Source of the DNA: Betaproteobacteria bacterium | GTDB taxonomy: Bacteria; Pseudomonadota; Gammaproteobacteria; Burkholderiales; SG8-39 | Direction of reading: 5' to 3' | Assembly (NCBI GenBank): GCA_947476535.1 | Contig: CANJRC010000022.1 | Coordinates: 1 to 44,807 of the forward strand | DNA length: 44,807 nt | Shown here: positions 1 through 8,884 of the stretch, piece after piece | How the letters are laid out: the number at the start of each line of letters is the position of its first letter | Position numbering within the stretch: position 1 is the stretch's first letter | Translations under genes and position numbers: made by a program | Notes under the pieces: generated by a model | Databases searched by the model: none | The model's input: the letters and a program-made list of their open reading frames with translations, nothing else | What the model was told of the DNA's origin: nothing

Positions 1-527
1 AGATGGTCGGCAAGGATCCCTGGACGGTGTCGCGTCAGGGGCTGTTGCAGGTGCCCGAAGGCCGCCAGGTGTTTGCCGAATTGTCGGTGCTGGAAAACCT
101 TCAGCTCGGAGCGACTGCGCTCAGGGGGCGTGCAGCCACATACCCCCTGCAGCGGGTGTACGAGCTTTTTCCCATCCTTGCAGAACGGCGCGAGCAGCGT
201 GCGGGCTCCCTGTCGGGCGGGCAGCAACAGATGCTGGCCATTGGGCGCGCGCTGATGGGTGGCCCGCGACTCCTGTTGCTTGACGAGCCCAGCTTGGGCC
301 TGGCGCCACTGATCGTGAGCCAGGTCTTTGCCACGCTGGTTGCGCTCAACAAGGAGGGCTTGACCATTCTGCTCATCGAGCAGAATGCCAAGCAGGCGCT
401 TGAAGTCACGCATCGCGCCTACGTACTCGAGCAGGGGCGCATCGTCCATGCCGGTGAGAGCTGCCTGCTTGCGCACGATCCGGAAATCGAGGCCCATTAC
501 CTGGGGCAGGGAACGGGCTCCGAGTAA
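1..527 (+). CDS. livF: LivF-like branched-chain amino acid ABC transporter ATPase (5' end missing)
   Basis: This is the C-terminal part of a cytoplasmic ATPase that powers branched-chain amino acid or related small-molecule import. The reading frame is open to the left edge, and the Walker A region lies outside the window. Visible landmarks are a VPEGR segment typical of the LivF subgroup, the ABC signature LSGGQQQMLAIGRAL, Walker B with LLLLDEPSLGLAP, and LLIEQNAKQAL at the switch position, where this subgroup usually has a Q/N rather than the H of other ABC ATPases. It ends with TAA 33 bases before the start of a matching LivJ-type receptor, so the two are probably one operon with the membrane subunits upstream of the window. 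The true substrate cannot be read from the sequence. Confidence 0.93.
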   Translation, partial: MVGKDPWTVSRQGLLQVPEGRQVFAELSVLENLQLGATALRGRAATYPLQRVYELFPILAERREQRAGSLSGGQQQMLAIGRALMGGPRLLLLDEPSLGLAPLIVSQVFATLVALNKEGLTILLIEQNAKQALEVTHRAYVLEQGRIVHAGESCLLAHDPEIEAHYLGQGTGSE

Positions 528-560
528 TTGTCCACCGTTGTATTCATTGAGGAGATTCAC

Positions 561-1688
561 ATGAAGCGAATGCTAAGCGTGTTGGGAACTTCGGTTGCGT
601 TGCTTGCAGCAACGGCACCGGCGAGTGCGCAGGAGGTGAAGCTTGGCGTGGTGATGGCGAATACAGGGACTTTCGCGTTCGTCGGAACCGCCGCAATCAA
701 TGCCATTCGCATGGGGTTCGAGGAATTGCAGGCAAAGAACTTCTTCGGCAACACCAAGGTGTCTTTGCTGGTGGAGGACAACCGCTCCGTGACGCAGGAG
801 GCGGTAGCGTTGGTGACGCGCATGGCGACACGCGACAATGCCGTGATGGTCATCGGCCCGGTGTCCACCGGCGAGGCGATGGCGGTGGGCCCGGTGGCGG
901 TTGATCTGAAGATTCCGATCTTTACCGTCGCCACCGCGCCGGCGGTCCTCAATGCAGGCCCTTGGGTGTTCAAGTCCACGGAAACGGCGGACAGCTACAT
1001 GAAGATCCTGGGCGATTTCGTTGCCAAGGTCCGCAAGCCCAAGTCCTGCTTCAGCATCACCATCCGCGACAACGAGGGCTATATTTTCCAGGCCAAGGTG
1101 TTCAACGAAATAATCAAGGCTGGCGGGGTGAATGTGGTGGCAGAGGAGTCCATCCTCAACGCCGATACCGACTTCACCGCCCTCGCGACGAAGATTGCCG
1201 CAAGCAAGGCCGACTGTCTGTTCCTGTCCACGGCGCCGGAGCAGGGCGCGAACATCATCCTCCAGGCGAAGCAGTCCGGGATGCCGGCCAGTACACTATT
1301 GGTTGGGAATACCGGCATGGCATCGATCAACTACATGAAGGCTGGCGGCAAGGCGGTTGAAGGCACGGTCTTCCCTGCTGAGTCCGTTCCGACGGGAGTC
1401 AACGACATGGCCAAGACCTTTATCGTCAACTACACGAAGCGCTATGGCAATGCGCCGGATTCGTGGGCGATGCTGGGTTACTCGATGGTGTTGATTGCCA
1501 GCAATGCCATCAAGGCGGCCGGCCCGAACCCGACGCGTGAAGGCGTGCGTCAGGCCATGCTCGCAACGAAGAACCTGCCGGTGATCATCGGCCGCGGTTC
1601 CTGGACCATCGATCCGGCGACGCGCGTGCCGAGTTTCGGTTATGCAGTGATGCAGACCGGGCCCTTGGGTGCCTTGGTGGCGAAGTGA
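561..1688 (+). CDS. ABC transporter substrate-binding protein, LivJ/Peripla_BP_6 type
   Basis: This is a periplasmic receptor for an amino-acid-type ABC importer, 375 residues long. The ATG at 561 is preferred over the TTG at 528 because a GAGGAG ribosome site lies at 549-554 and the protein then opens with a clean Sec signal peptide (MKRMLSVLGTSVALLAA, cleavage after ASA). The mature start EVKLGVVMANTGTFAFVG is typical of the leucine/isoleucine/valine binding fold, followed by two Rossmann-like lobes (GPVSTGEAMAVGPVAVDLKIPIF in the first). It directly follows the livF-like ATPase. Related receptors bind branched-chain amino acids, amides, urea or aromatic acids, so the ligand is open. A strong hairpin terminator follows the stop codon. 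Confidence 0.92.
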   Translation: MKRMLSVLGTSVALLAATAPASAQEVKLGVVMANTGTFAFVGTAAINAIRMGFEELQAKNFFGNTKVSLLVEDNRSVTQEAVALVTRMATRDNAVMVIGPVSTGEAMAVGPVAVDLKIPIFTVATAPAVLNAGPWVFKSTETADSYMKILGDFVAKVRKPKSCFSITIRDNEGYIFQAKVFNEIIKAGGVNVVAEESILNADTDFTALATKIAASKADCLFLSTAPEQGANIILQAKQSGMPASTLLVGNTGMASINYMKAGGKAVEGTVFPAESVPTGVNDMAKTFIVNYTKRYGNAPDSWAMLGYSMVLIASNAIKAAGPNPTREGVRQAMLATKNLPVIIGRGSWTIDPATRVPSFGYAVMQTGPLGALVAK

Positions 1689-1760
1689 TGTGAGCTGGTC
1701 TGCGGCGCGCCATCGCGAAGCGAAGGCGATTCAAAGCTTGTCGCAGCGGCGGAAAAAGAA

Positions 1761-1787
1761 AGGGGCCGGAAATTCCGGCCCCTTTTT
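1761..1787. terminator. Bidirectional intrinsic terminator between receptor gene and icd
   Basis: A 9-bp GC-rich stem (AGGGGCCGG at 1761-1769 pairing with CCGGCCCCT at 1775-1783, loop AAATT) is followed on the plus strand by a T run and preceded by an A-rich stretch. It can stop the receptor transcript on the plus strand and icd on the minus strand. Confidence 0.85.
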
Positions 1788-1801
1788 ATTTGCCCTCAAT
1801 C

Positions 1802-1839
1802 GGGCTGCGCAACTACATCCGGGCTGTGCAACTACATCC
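1802..1839. repeat. 19-bp tandem duplication at the 3' end of icd
   Basis: Bases 1802-1820 and 1821-1839 are head-to-tail copies differing at one position. The copy inside icd (1821-1839) contains the stop codon; the other lies just beyond it, in the 3' untranslated region next to the terminator. Confidence 0.8.
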
Positions 1840-3064
1840 TGGCGATCATGGCCTCTCCGAACTTGGAGCAGGTCACTTCGTTGGCGCCGGGCATCAGTCG
1901 GGCGAAGTCGTAGGTCACCTGCTTGTCGGTGATGGCTTTCTCCATGGAGCTGATGATGAGATCGGCGGCCTCCCCCCAGCCCATGTGACGCAGCATCATT
2001 TCCGCCGACAGAATCAGCGAACCGGGATTTACCTTGTCCTGACCGGCATATTTGGGTGCGGTGCCGTGCGTCGCCTCGAAGCAGGCCACGCTATCCGAGA
2101 GGTTCGCGCCCGGGGCGATGCCAATGCCGCCGACCTGGGCTGCAAGCGCATCGGAAACATAGTCCCCGTTCAGGTTGAGCGTGGCGATGACATCGTACTC
2201 CGCCGGACGCAGCAGAATCTGCTGCAGGAAGGCGTCGGCAATCACGTCCTTGATGATGATGCCGTTGGGCAGTTTGAGCCACGGGCCGCCGTCGATTGGC
2301 ACGCCGCCGAACTCCTTCTGCGCCAGTGCGTAGCCCCAGTCGCGGAACCCGCCCTCGGTGTATTTCATGATGTTGCCCTTGTGTACCAGGGTCACCGACT
2401 CGCGCTTGTTGGTGATGGCGTACTCGATGGCCTTGCGCACGAGGCGCTCGGTGCCTTCCCGCGACACCGGCTTGATGCCGATCCCGGAGGTATTCGGGAA
2501 GCGGATCTTGGTGACGCCCATTTCATCCTGAAGGAACTTGATGATCTTCTTGGCCTTCTCCGACTCGGCCTGCCATTCGATGCCGGCATAGATGTCTTCC
2601 GAGTTCTCGCGGAAGATGACCATGTCGGTCTTTTCCGGCTCCTTCAACGGGGAAGGCACGCCCTTGAAGTAGCGCACCGGACGCAGGCAGATGTAAAGGT
2701 CCAGTTCCTGGCGCATCGCCACGTTCAGCGAGCGGATGCCCCCGCCCACCGGTGTGGTCAGCGGGCCCTTGATGGACACCACGTAGTCTTTCACGGCTTC
2801 CAGTGTTTCCGGCGGCATCCACATGTCGCCGCCGTACACCTTGGTTGCCTTCTCGCCGGCATAGATTTCCATCCAGTGAATCTTTTTCTTCCCCTTGTAG
2901 GCCTTGGCGACTGCGGCATCCACGACCTTGATCATCACGGGCGAAATGTCGACCCCGGTGCCGTCACCCTCGATATAGGGAATGATCGGATTGTCTGGAA
3001 TGGGTTTGCCGGGAACAATGCGGGCGCCATTCGGGGGGATCTTGATTTTTGAAGTTGCGTTCAT
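1832..3064 (-). CDS. icd: NADP-dependent isocitrate dehydrogenase
   Basis: Icd converts isocitrate and NADP+ to 2-oxoglutarate, CO2 and NADPH in the TCA cycle. The 410-residue product is close to the 416 of E. coli. The ATG at 3064 is chosen because GGAGCT precedes it and the upstream extension lacks family similarity. Diagnostic segments are [15 protein letters not shown] near residue 30, [20 protein letters not shown] at about 100-119, and [15 protein letters not shown]. Ser112 in [10 protein letters not shown] corresponds to E. coli Ser113, the residue phosphorylated by AceK, and aceK itself is the divergent neighbour. This makes on/off control by phosphorylation likely. The last codons lie in a short tandem duplication. 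The call is very secure. Confidence 0.98.
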   Translation of the reverse strand: MNATSKIKIPPNGARIVPGKPIPDNPIIPYIEGDGTGVDISPVMIKVVDAAVAKAYKGKKKIHWMEIYAGEKATKVYGGDMWMPPETLEAVKDYVVSIKGPLTTPVGGGIRSLNVAMRQELDLYICLRPVRYFKGVPSPLKEPEKTDMVIFRENSEDIYAGIEWQAESEKAKKIIKFLQDEMGVTKIRFPNTSGIGIKPVSREGTERLVRKAIEYAITNKRESVTLVHKGNIMKYTEGGFRDWGYALAQKEFGGVPIDGGPWLKLPNGIIIKDVIADAFLQQILLRPAEYDVIATLNLNGDYVSDALAAQVGGIGIAPGANLSDSVACFEATHGTAPKYAGQDKVNPGSLILSAEMMLRHMGWGEAADLIISSMEKAITDKQVTYDFARLMPGANEVTCSKFGEAMIARM

Positions 3065-3274
3065 GCCAGCTCCGTTTTGAGGATTGGGAATATTCGGTTT
3101 GCCGTTATGGGGCGCGCCGATCGTAATCGGGCGAAGAAGCGGCCAAGGCCGCATCGATCATGCGCGGCAAATTATCCACTATCTGGACACGAACTTCCAG
3201 CCCGAGGCAGAAAGGCCCACAGTCGGCGCACGAAACGAGATGGGGGTCATGCCGATGCTAGAATTACATTCACC

Positions 3275-5164
3275 ATGGCGAATCCAAGGGAGCCGCTGCC
3301 GATCACTGTCCCCGAGGATGTGGACGATGCGTTGGCGCAGGTCGCGGCGGAGGGCCCCGCGCTCGCCATTGCGATGCGGATGATCGAGGGCTTTGATAAG
3401 CACTATCGACTGTTCCGTGAGTCCAGCGCCGGGGCGAAAAACCGATTCGACTCGGGTGATTGGCCCGCGGTACAGCAGGCGGTCAAGGAGCGCATCCATT
3501 TCTTCGATGCCCGTGTGCACGAAACGGTATCGCGCCTGGGACGGGAATTCCACGCCGATGAATTGGCGCATCGCACCTGGCAGCAGGTGAAGCTCGAGTA
3601 CATCGGACTGCTCACACAGCATAAGCAGCCCGAGCTGGCCGAAACCTTCTTCAATTCGGTGTCCTGCAAAATTCTGCACCGGACCTATTTCCACAACGAC
3701 TTCATCTTCTTTCGGCCGGCCATCTCGGTCGAGTACCTCGAATCGGACCCGCCCGCCTATCGCAGCTATTACCCCGTGTGGCAGTCCATGGCCGACACCT
3801 TCCAGCAAATCCTGGTCGACTTCGGCTGGCAGCAGCCCTACCAGGACATCGGGCGTGATGCGCAGCGCATAGCCTCCAGCATCGAAGCGCATCTCGGGGG
3901 CTGGCCGCAAAAGGAGACCAACCTGCAGATTCAGGTACTGCACACGGCGTTCTATCGCAACAAGGCGGCCTACGTGATCGGAAAGATCGTCAACGGACAC
4001 CAGGAGTTTCCGTTCGCGATCCCGGTGTTGCACGATGCCGAGGGGCGCCTGGTGCCCGATACGATCCTGTTGGATGCCTGGCGCATCGGGTTGCTGTTTT
4101 CGCTCAACCACGCCTACTTCATGGTCGACATGGAGGTTCCGTCCGCGTACGTGCAATTCCTGCGTTCGATCATGCCGTGGAAGTCCAGGGCCGAGCTCTA
4201 CACCATGCTCGGTCTGCAGAAGCAGGGGAAGAATCATTTCTACCGGGACCTGATGCAGCACCTGCGCCACTCGCGCGACCAGTTCGTCATCGCGCCAGGC
4301 ATCCGCGGCCTGGTGATGGAAGTGTTTACCCTGCCGTCCTTTCCCTATGTGTTCAAGGTCATTCGCGACCATATCGCGCCGCCCAAGGACACGGACCGCG
4401 CCACGGTCAAGTCGAAGTATCTGTTGGTAAAGCGCCACGACCGGGTAGGCCGCATGGCCGATACCCTGGAGTTCTCCGACGTGGCGCTGCCGCGCGAGCG
4501 CTGCAGCGCCGAACTGATCGATGCGCTCAAGCGCACCGCGCCCTCGTTGATCGAGGAGGAGGATGACCTGGTGATCATCAAGCACCTCTACATCGAGCGA
4601 CGCATGCAGCCCCTGAACCTGTTCATGGACAGCGCCACCGATGAGCAGGTCGAGCACGCGGTGCGGGATTACGGCAACGCCATCCGCGAACTGGCGCTGG
4701 CGAACATTTTTCCCGGCGACATGATGTTCAAGAATTTCGGCATTACGCGCTATGGCCGGGTGGTGTTCTACGACTACGACGAAATCGAATACATGACGGA
4801 TTGCATTTTTCGCCGCATTCCGGAGGCGCCGAATCCCGATTTCGAGCTGTCGGGCGAGACCTGGTATCCGGTCGGCAAGTACGATGTATTCCCCGAGGAG
4901 TTCGGCGCGTTCCTGCTGTCCTCGCCACGCATCCGCGAAGCCTTCCTGCGTTATCACTCGGACTTGCTGACCCCGGAGTTCTGGCAGGACGCACAGGAGC
5001 GTATTCGGGCTGGCCAGTTCGATGATTTCTTCCCCTACCCCGAGGCGGTCCGTTTCCAGAACGCCTTTGGCCAGGATGGGCGCGGGGCCATTCAGGTTGC
5101 CCTCCCTGAAGCCAATGCGCCGCGCCTGGGTGTCGATTTACGGGCGGCGGTCGAGCGGGATTGA
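3275..5164 (+). CDS. aceK: Isocitrate dehydrogenase kinase/phosphatase
   Basis: AceK phosphorylates and dephosphorylates isocitrate dehydrogenase and so sets the split between the TCA cycle and the glyoxylate bypass. The 629-residue product is somewhat longer than the 578 of E. coli. Family landmarks are present: the regulatory N-terminal half, the ATP-binding stretch APGIRGLVMEVFTLPSFPYVFKVI, VKRHDRVGRMADT, and kinase-like catalytic segments NIFPGDMMFKNFG and VVFYDYDEIEY. The start at 3275 (MANPREPLPI) is the best available, but no clear ribosome site precedes it; a TAGAAT box at 3259-3264 would place a transcript start close to the ATG. Glyoxylate-shunt genes aceA and aceB are not adjacent; instead aceK faces its own substrate gene icd. 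Confidence 0.96.
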   Translation: MANPREPLPITVPEDVDDALAQVAAEGPALAIAMRMIEGFDKHYRLFRESSAGAKNRFDSGDWPAVQQAVKERIHFFDARVHETVSRLGREFHADELAHRTWQQVKLEYIGLLTQHKQPELAETFFNSVSCKILHRTYFHNDFIFFRPAISVEYLESDPPAYRSYYPVWQSMADTFQQILVDFGWQQPYQDIGRDAQRIASSIEAHLGGWPQKETNLQIQVLHTAFYRNKAAYVIGKIVNGHQEFPFAIPVLHDAEGRLVPDTILLDAWRIGLLFSLNHAYFMVDMEVPSAYVQFLRSIMPWKSRAELYTMLGLQKQGKNHFYRDLMQHLRHSRDQFVIAPGIRGLVMEVFTLPSFPYVFKVIRDHIAPPKDTDRATVKSKYLLVKRHDRVGRMADTLEFSDVALPRERCSAELIDALKRTAPSLIEEEDDLVIIKHLYIERRMQPLNLFMDSATDEQVEHAVRDYGNAIRELALANIFPGDMMFKNFGITRYGRVVFYDYDEIEYMTDCIFRRIPEAPNPDFELSGETWYPVGKYDVFPEEFGAFLLSSPRIREAFLRYHSDLLTPEFWQDAQERIRAGQFDDFFPYPEAVRFQNAFGQDGRGAIQVALPEANAPRLGVDLRAAVERD

Positions 5165-5332
5165 CGGTGGCCGCGGGCGCTACGTAGCGGATTTGAGGGT
5201 ACTATTCGCGCAGCAAATTTTGCGTTTTTCCCGCGTTGGGAAAGCCGGGCGAGCGTCAGGGTGCCGAGACAGTGCCCGTTGGAAGGTACGGGGCGCCTGT
5301 GTCAGGCAACACAAATCTTGGAGCAGACAGAC
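5165..5332. other. Gap after aceK: palindrome and weak terminator
   Basis: A perfect 12-bp palindrome CGCTACGTAGCG lies at 5178-5189. A weak hairpin (CGCA at 5209-5212 with TGCG at 5221-5224) is followed by TTTTT at 5225-5229 and could end the aceK transcript. No gene is seen. Confidence 0.4.
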
Positions 5333-6460
5333 ATGAACTCACACCCGGGAATCTTCCTCGCACTGGTAACTCGCAAGCTGGGCCCCATCGCGTTGGCAAT
5401 GATGGGGTTGGTCGCCACCGCGTATGCCGTGGACGCTCGGCTTGGCGCAGGCACACCGTTATTGCTCGCTCAGGCGGCGAAGCCAGCGGCAAAGGCGGCG
5501 CCGGCCGGCAACGCGGCGCGCGCCAAGGCTGATCTCGACGCGCTGATCAAGTCGGCCAAGGAGGAGGGTGAAGTCACGATCTATTCCGCTGCACCGGACA
5601 GCGTGCCTCGCCGCACCGGGGCGGCATTTACCGCGAAATACGGCATCAAGAGTGGTTTCATACGCCTGTCCACAGCGCCGCTCGCGCAGCGCTATTTCGC
5701 CGAAGCAGAGTCGGGCACCTTTGCCGCCGACATCATCATCACCGCGGGCGGTATTGACCCCTATTTTCCGGATGGCTTGAAGAAGGGCTGGGTCGAGCCC
5801 ATGTCGCAGGCGAACTTGCCGGTGCTTACCGCCGGCGAATTCCCGGAGCGCTTCTATGACGGGGTGAGCCCCGTCGTACAGATTTCACCGTGGATGATCG
5901 CCTTCAACAAGGACCAGGTCAAAGGGGCCGATGTGCCCAAGGATTGGACCGACATGCTCGATCCGAAGTGGAAGGGCAAGATCATCCTTGCCGATCCGCG
6001 CGTCGGCCTCGTGTTCACGCAGTTCTGGAGCATCCTCTATGAGAAATACGGCGAAGGTTTCTTCACGCTGCTGCGCGCCCAGAATCCACGCCGCTACCCC
6101 GGCGGGATCCCTGCGGTCCAGGGCCTGGCTGCCGGTGAGGGCGCAATGTACCCGCCGGTCATCCCGCCCGTGGTGACTGGGGTGCAGGAGAAAGGCGCCC
6201 CGGTGGATACGGTAACCCCCGAATTCACCACGGGCACGCAGTTCTATCTCATCCTGACCGCGCGCGGTAAAGCGAAGCATCCCAATGCGGCGCGGCTGCT
6301 TGCCAACTACATCATGTCTCCCGATGGCAACAAGGTGTTCAATGACGAGCCTGGCATCGTCGGTATCTACGACACCCGCCGTCTGCCAAAGCAGTACGTG
6401 CAGCCCAAGCCGGTGAACAAGGAGCAGGTCGACAGCATGGCCAAGCTACTGGGGTTCTGA
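5333..6460 (+). CDS. Orphan extracellular solute-binding protein, ferric/AfuA-like
   Basis: This is a 375-residue exported receptor of the Fe(III)/putrescine-type ABC importer superfamily. The ATG at 5333 follows TTGGAG. The first 60 residues hold a hydrophobic signal or anchor segment and an Ala/Lys/Pro-rich linker (AAKPAAKAAPAG) before the binding domain, which opens with LDALIKSAKEEGEVTIYSAAP. The same opening pattern (IVDAAKKEGAVTIYS) is seen in the receptor at 10690, so the two are paralogues of one fold. No ATPase or permease gene is adjacent, so this receptor may borrow the transporter encoded at 11.8-14.7 kb or another elsewhere. The ligand is unknown; ferric complexes are one possibility, small organic acids or phosphonates others. 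Confidence 0.85.
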   Translation: MNSHPGIFLALVTRKLGPIALAMMGLVATAYAVDARLGAGTPLLLAQAAKPAAKAAPAGNAARAKADLDALIKSAKEEGEVTIYSAAPDSVPRRTGAAFTAKYGIKSGFIRLSTAPLAQRYFAEAESGTFAADIIITAGGIDPYFPDGLKKGWVEPMSQANLPVLTAGEFPERFYDGVSPVVQISPWMIAFNKDQVKGADVPKDWTDMLDPKWKGKIILADPRVGLVFTQFWSILYEKYGEGFFTLLRAQNPRRYPGGIPAVQGLAAGEGAMYPPVIPPVVTGVQEKGAPVDTVTPEFTTGTQFYLILTARGKAKHPNAARLLANYIMSPDGNKVFNDEPGIVGIYDTRRLPKQYVQPKPVNKEQVDSMAKLLGF

Positions 6461-6586
6461 ACAATTGGCTGCTGGCGATTGCGCGCGTACTTGTTCCATC
6501 CGCACTAAAGTGCCTTCCATAACGATAGTCGCGGGGCCGATGCCGGCCGCGCGCCCCCATTCATTCAGCACCTGCCGGAGACCCGC

Positions 6587-8884
6587 ATGAAATTTCGCTT
6601 TCCCATCGTCATCATCGATGAGGATTTTCGATCCGAGAACACCAGTGGCTCAGGCATCCGCGCCCTCGCCAAGGCGATCGAGGACGAAGGAATGGAAATT
6701 CTCGGTGTGACCGGTTACGGGGATCTGTCGCAGTTCGCGCAGCAACAGTCGCGCGCCAGCGCCTTCATCCTGTCGATCGATGACGAGGAGTTCACGCCGG
6801 GACCGGAGCTCGATCCGGCGGTGCTCAACCTGCGCAAGTTCATCGACGAGATCCGCTTCAAGAACGCGGATATCCCGATCTACATCTATGGCGAGACGCG
6901 CACTTCCCGTCACCTGCCCAATAGCATCCTGCGCGAACTGCATGGCTTCATCCACATGTTCGAGGACACGCCGGAATTCGTGGCGCGGCACATCATCCGC
7001 GAGGCGCGCAGCTATCTGGGCGGGCTAGCCCCCCCGTTTTTCCGCGCGCTCGTGGACTACGCGCAGGACGGATCCTACTCCTGGCACTGCCCTGGGCATT
7101 CCGGGGGCGTGGCCTTCCTGAAGAGTCCGGTGGGACAGATGTTCCACCAGTTCTTCGGCGAGAACATGCTGCGCGCCGACGTGTGCAATGCGGTGGATGA
7201 GCTCGGGCAGTTGCTCGATCACACCGGGCCGGTGGCCGCTTCCGAGCGCAACGCCGCACGCATCTTCGGCGCCGACCATTGTTTTTTCGTCACCAACGGC
7301 ACCTCGACCTCGAACAAGATGGTCTGGCATGCCAACGTTGCGCCCGACGACATCGTGGTGGTGGATCGCAACTGCCACAAGTCCATCCTGCATGCCATCA
7401 CGATGACCGGCGCGATCCCGGTGTTCCTCACGCCCAAGCGTAACCACCTGGGCATCATCGGCCCGATTCCGCTGGAGGAGTTCAGCCCCGAGAACATCAA
7501 GAGGAAGATCGAGGCCAACCCTTTTGCACGCAATGCCAAGCGCAAGAAGCCGCGCATCCTCACCATCACGCAGAGTACCTACGATGGCGTGCTCTACAAC
7601 GTCGAGATGCTCAAGGACACGCTGAACTCCACCATCGAGACCCTGCATTTCGACGAGGCCTGGTTGCCGCACGCGACCTTCCATCCGTTCTACAAGGACA
7701 TGCACGCCATTGGAAAGAACCGGCCGCGCCCGAAGGACGCGATGATCTTTGCCACCCACTCCACGCACAAGCTGCTAGCGGGAATTTCCCAGGCTTCGCA
7801 GATTCTGGTGCAGGAGTCGCAGACCAAGAAGCTCGACCGAGCGCGCTTCAACGAGGCCTACCTGATGCATACCTCGACCTCGCCGCAGTACGCCATCATC
7901 GCCTCCTGCGACGTGGCTGCGGCGATGATGGAACCGCCCGGAGGCACTGCGCTGGTGGAGGAGTCGATTGCCGAGGCGCTGGATTTCCGTCGCGCCATGA
8001 AGAAGGTCGACGACGAGTGGGGCAAGGACTGGTGGTTCAAGGTGTGGGGCCCGGAAAAGAACATCACCCAGGAGGGTATCGGCTCGCGTGAGGAGTGGGT
8101 GCTCAAGGCCAATGACAAATGGCATGGCTTCGGCAACCTCGCCACCGGATTCAACATGCTCGACCCGATCAAGGCGACCATCATCACGCCCGGGCTGGAT
8201 GTGTCGGGGAAGTTCGCCAAGACCGGCATCCCGGCGGCCATCGTCACCAAGTATCTCGCCGAGCACGGGGTCATTGTCGAGAAGACCGGGCTGTATTCCT
8301 TCTTCATCATGTTCACCATCGGCATCACCAAGGGGCGCTGGAATACCCTGGTAACGGCCTTGCAGCAGTTCAAGGACGATTTCGACAAGAATCAGCCCGT
8401 GTACAAGGCGGTGCCCGAGTTCTGCCAGAAGTTCCCTCGCTACGAGCGCATGGGCCTGCGCGACCTGTGCGACCAGATCCACGGCATGTACAAGGCCAAC
8501 GATGTGGCACGCCTGACCACCGAGATGTACACCTCGGACATGCAGCCGGCGATGAAGCCCTCGGATGCATTTGCCGCAATGGCGCACGGGGAAATCGATC
8601 GCGTGGAGATCGACGCCCTCGAGGGACGCATCACCAGTGTGCTGCTCACGCCGTACCCGCCCGGCATTCCCCTGCTGATACCGGGCGAGCGCTTCAACGC
8701 GACCATCGTCGGCTATCTGAAGTTTGCGCGCGAGTTCAACCGCAAGTTCCCGGGCTTTGCCACCGACATCCACGGCCTCGTAGAAGAGGAGACGGAGAGC
8801 GGCCCGCGGTTCTACGTTGACTGTGTGCGACAGAGCGGTGTCACCGCGCTGTCGATGGCGACGGTGGCCGGCGTCAAGGTCTAG
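6587..8884 (+). CDS. PLP-dependent Orn/Lys/Arg decarboxylase (biodegradative fold-type I)
   Basis: This large cytoplasmic enzyme removes the carboxyl group of arginine, lysine or ornithine to give a polyamine or its precursor; such enzymes also consume protons. The 765 residues match AdiA/LdcI/SpeC-type proteins. Residues 1-130 form the receiver-like wing domain (IVIIDEDFRSENTSGSGIRAL). The PLP domain follows with the HCPGHSGGVAFLKSPVG segment, and Lys395 in THSTHKLLAGISQASQ is the Schiff-base lysine. A C-terminal domain with LLTPYPPGIPLLIPGER completes it. GGAG precedes the ATG. The sequence resembles the arginine-type AdiA group most to my eye, but the substrate should not be taken as settled. 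No antiporter gene lies beside it. Its last four bases (CTAG) are also the end of the convergent methyltransferase gene. Confidence 0.93.
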   Translation: MKFRFPIVIIDEDFRSENTSGSGIRALAKAIEDEGMEILGVTGYGDLSQFAQQQSRASAFILSIDDEEFTPGPELDPAVLNLRKFIDEIRFKNADIPIYIYGETRTSRHLPNSILRELHGFIHMFEDTPEFVARHIIREARSYLGGLAPPFFRALVDYAQDGSYSWHCPGHSGGVAFLKSPVGQMFHQFFGENMLRADVCNAVDELGQLLDHTGPVAASERNAARIFGADHCFFVTNGTSTSNKMVWHANVAPDDIVVVDRNCHKSILHAITMTGAIPVFLTPKRNHLGIIGPIPLEEFSPENIKRKIEANPFARNAKRKKPRILTITQSTYDGVLYNVEMLKDTLNSTIETLHFDEAWLPHATFHPFYKDMHAIGKNRPRPKDAMIFATHSTHKLLAGISQASQILVQESQTKKLDRARFNEAYLMHTSTSPQYAIIASCDVAAAMMEPPGGTALVEESIAEALDFRRAMKKVDDEWGKDWWFKVWGPEKNITQEGIGSREEWVLKANDKWHGFGNLATGFNMLDPIKATIITPGLDVSGKFAKTGIPAAIVTKYLAEHGVIVEKTGLYSFFIMFTIGITKGRWNTLVTALQQFKDDFDKNQPVYKAVPEFCQKFPRYERMGLRDLCDQIHGMYKANDVARLTTEMYTSDMQPAMKPSDAFAAMAHGEIDRVEIDALEGRITSVLLTPYPPGIPLLIPGERFNATIVGYLKFAREFNRKFPGFATDIHGLVEEETESGPRFYVDCVRQSGVTALSMATVAGVKV

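Noticed and set aside
1790..3052. Long plus-strand open frame opposite icd
   Set aside because: It is the antisense shadow of a strongly coding GC-rich gene; its product is His/Gly/Asp-rich without any known fold, while the minus strand is clearly icd.
3179..4957. Minus-strand open frame opposite aceK
   Set aside because: Antisense shadow of aceK; the opposite strand carries every AceK motif.
5178..5189. Perfect palindrome CGCTACGTAGCG as a regulator site
   Set aside because: It occurs once, in the tail of aceK, with no promoter features nearby; too little to assign a function.
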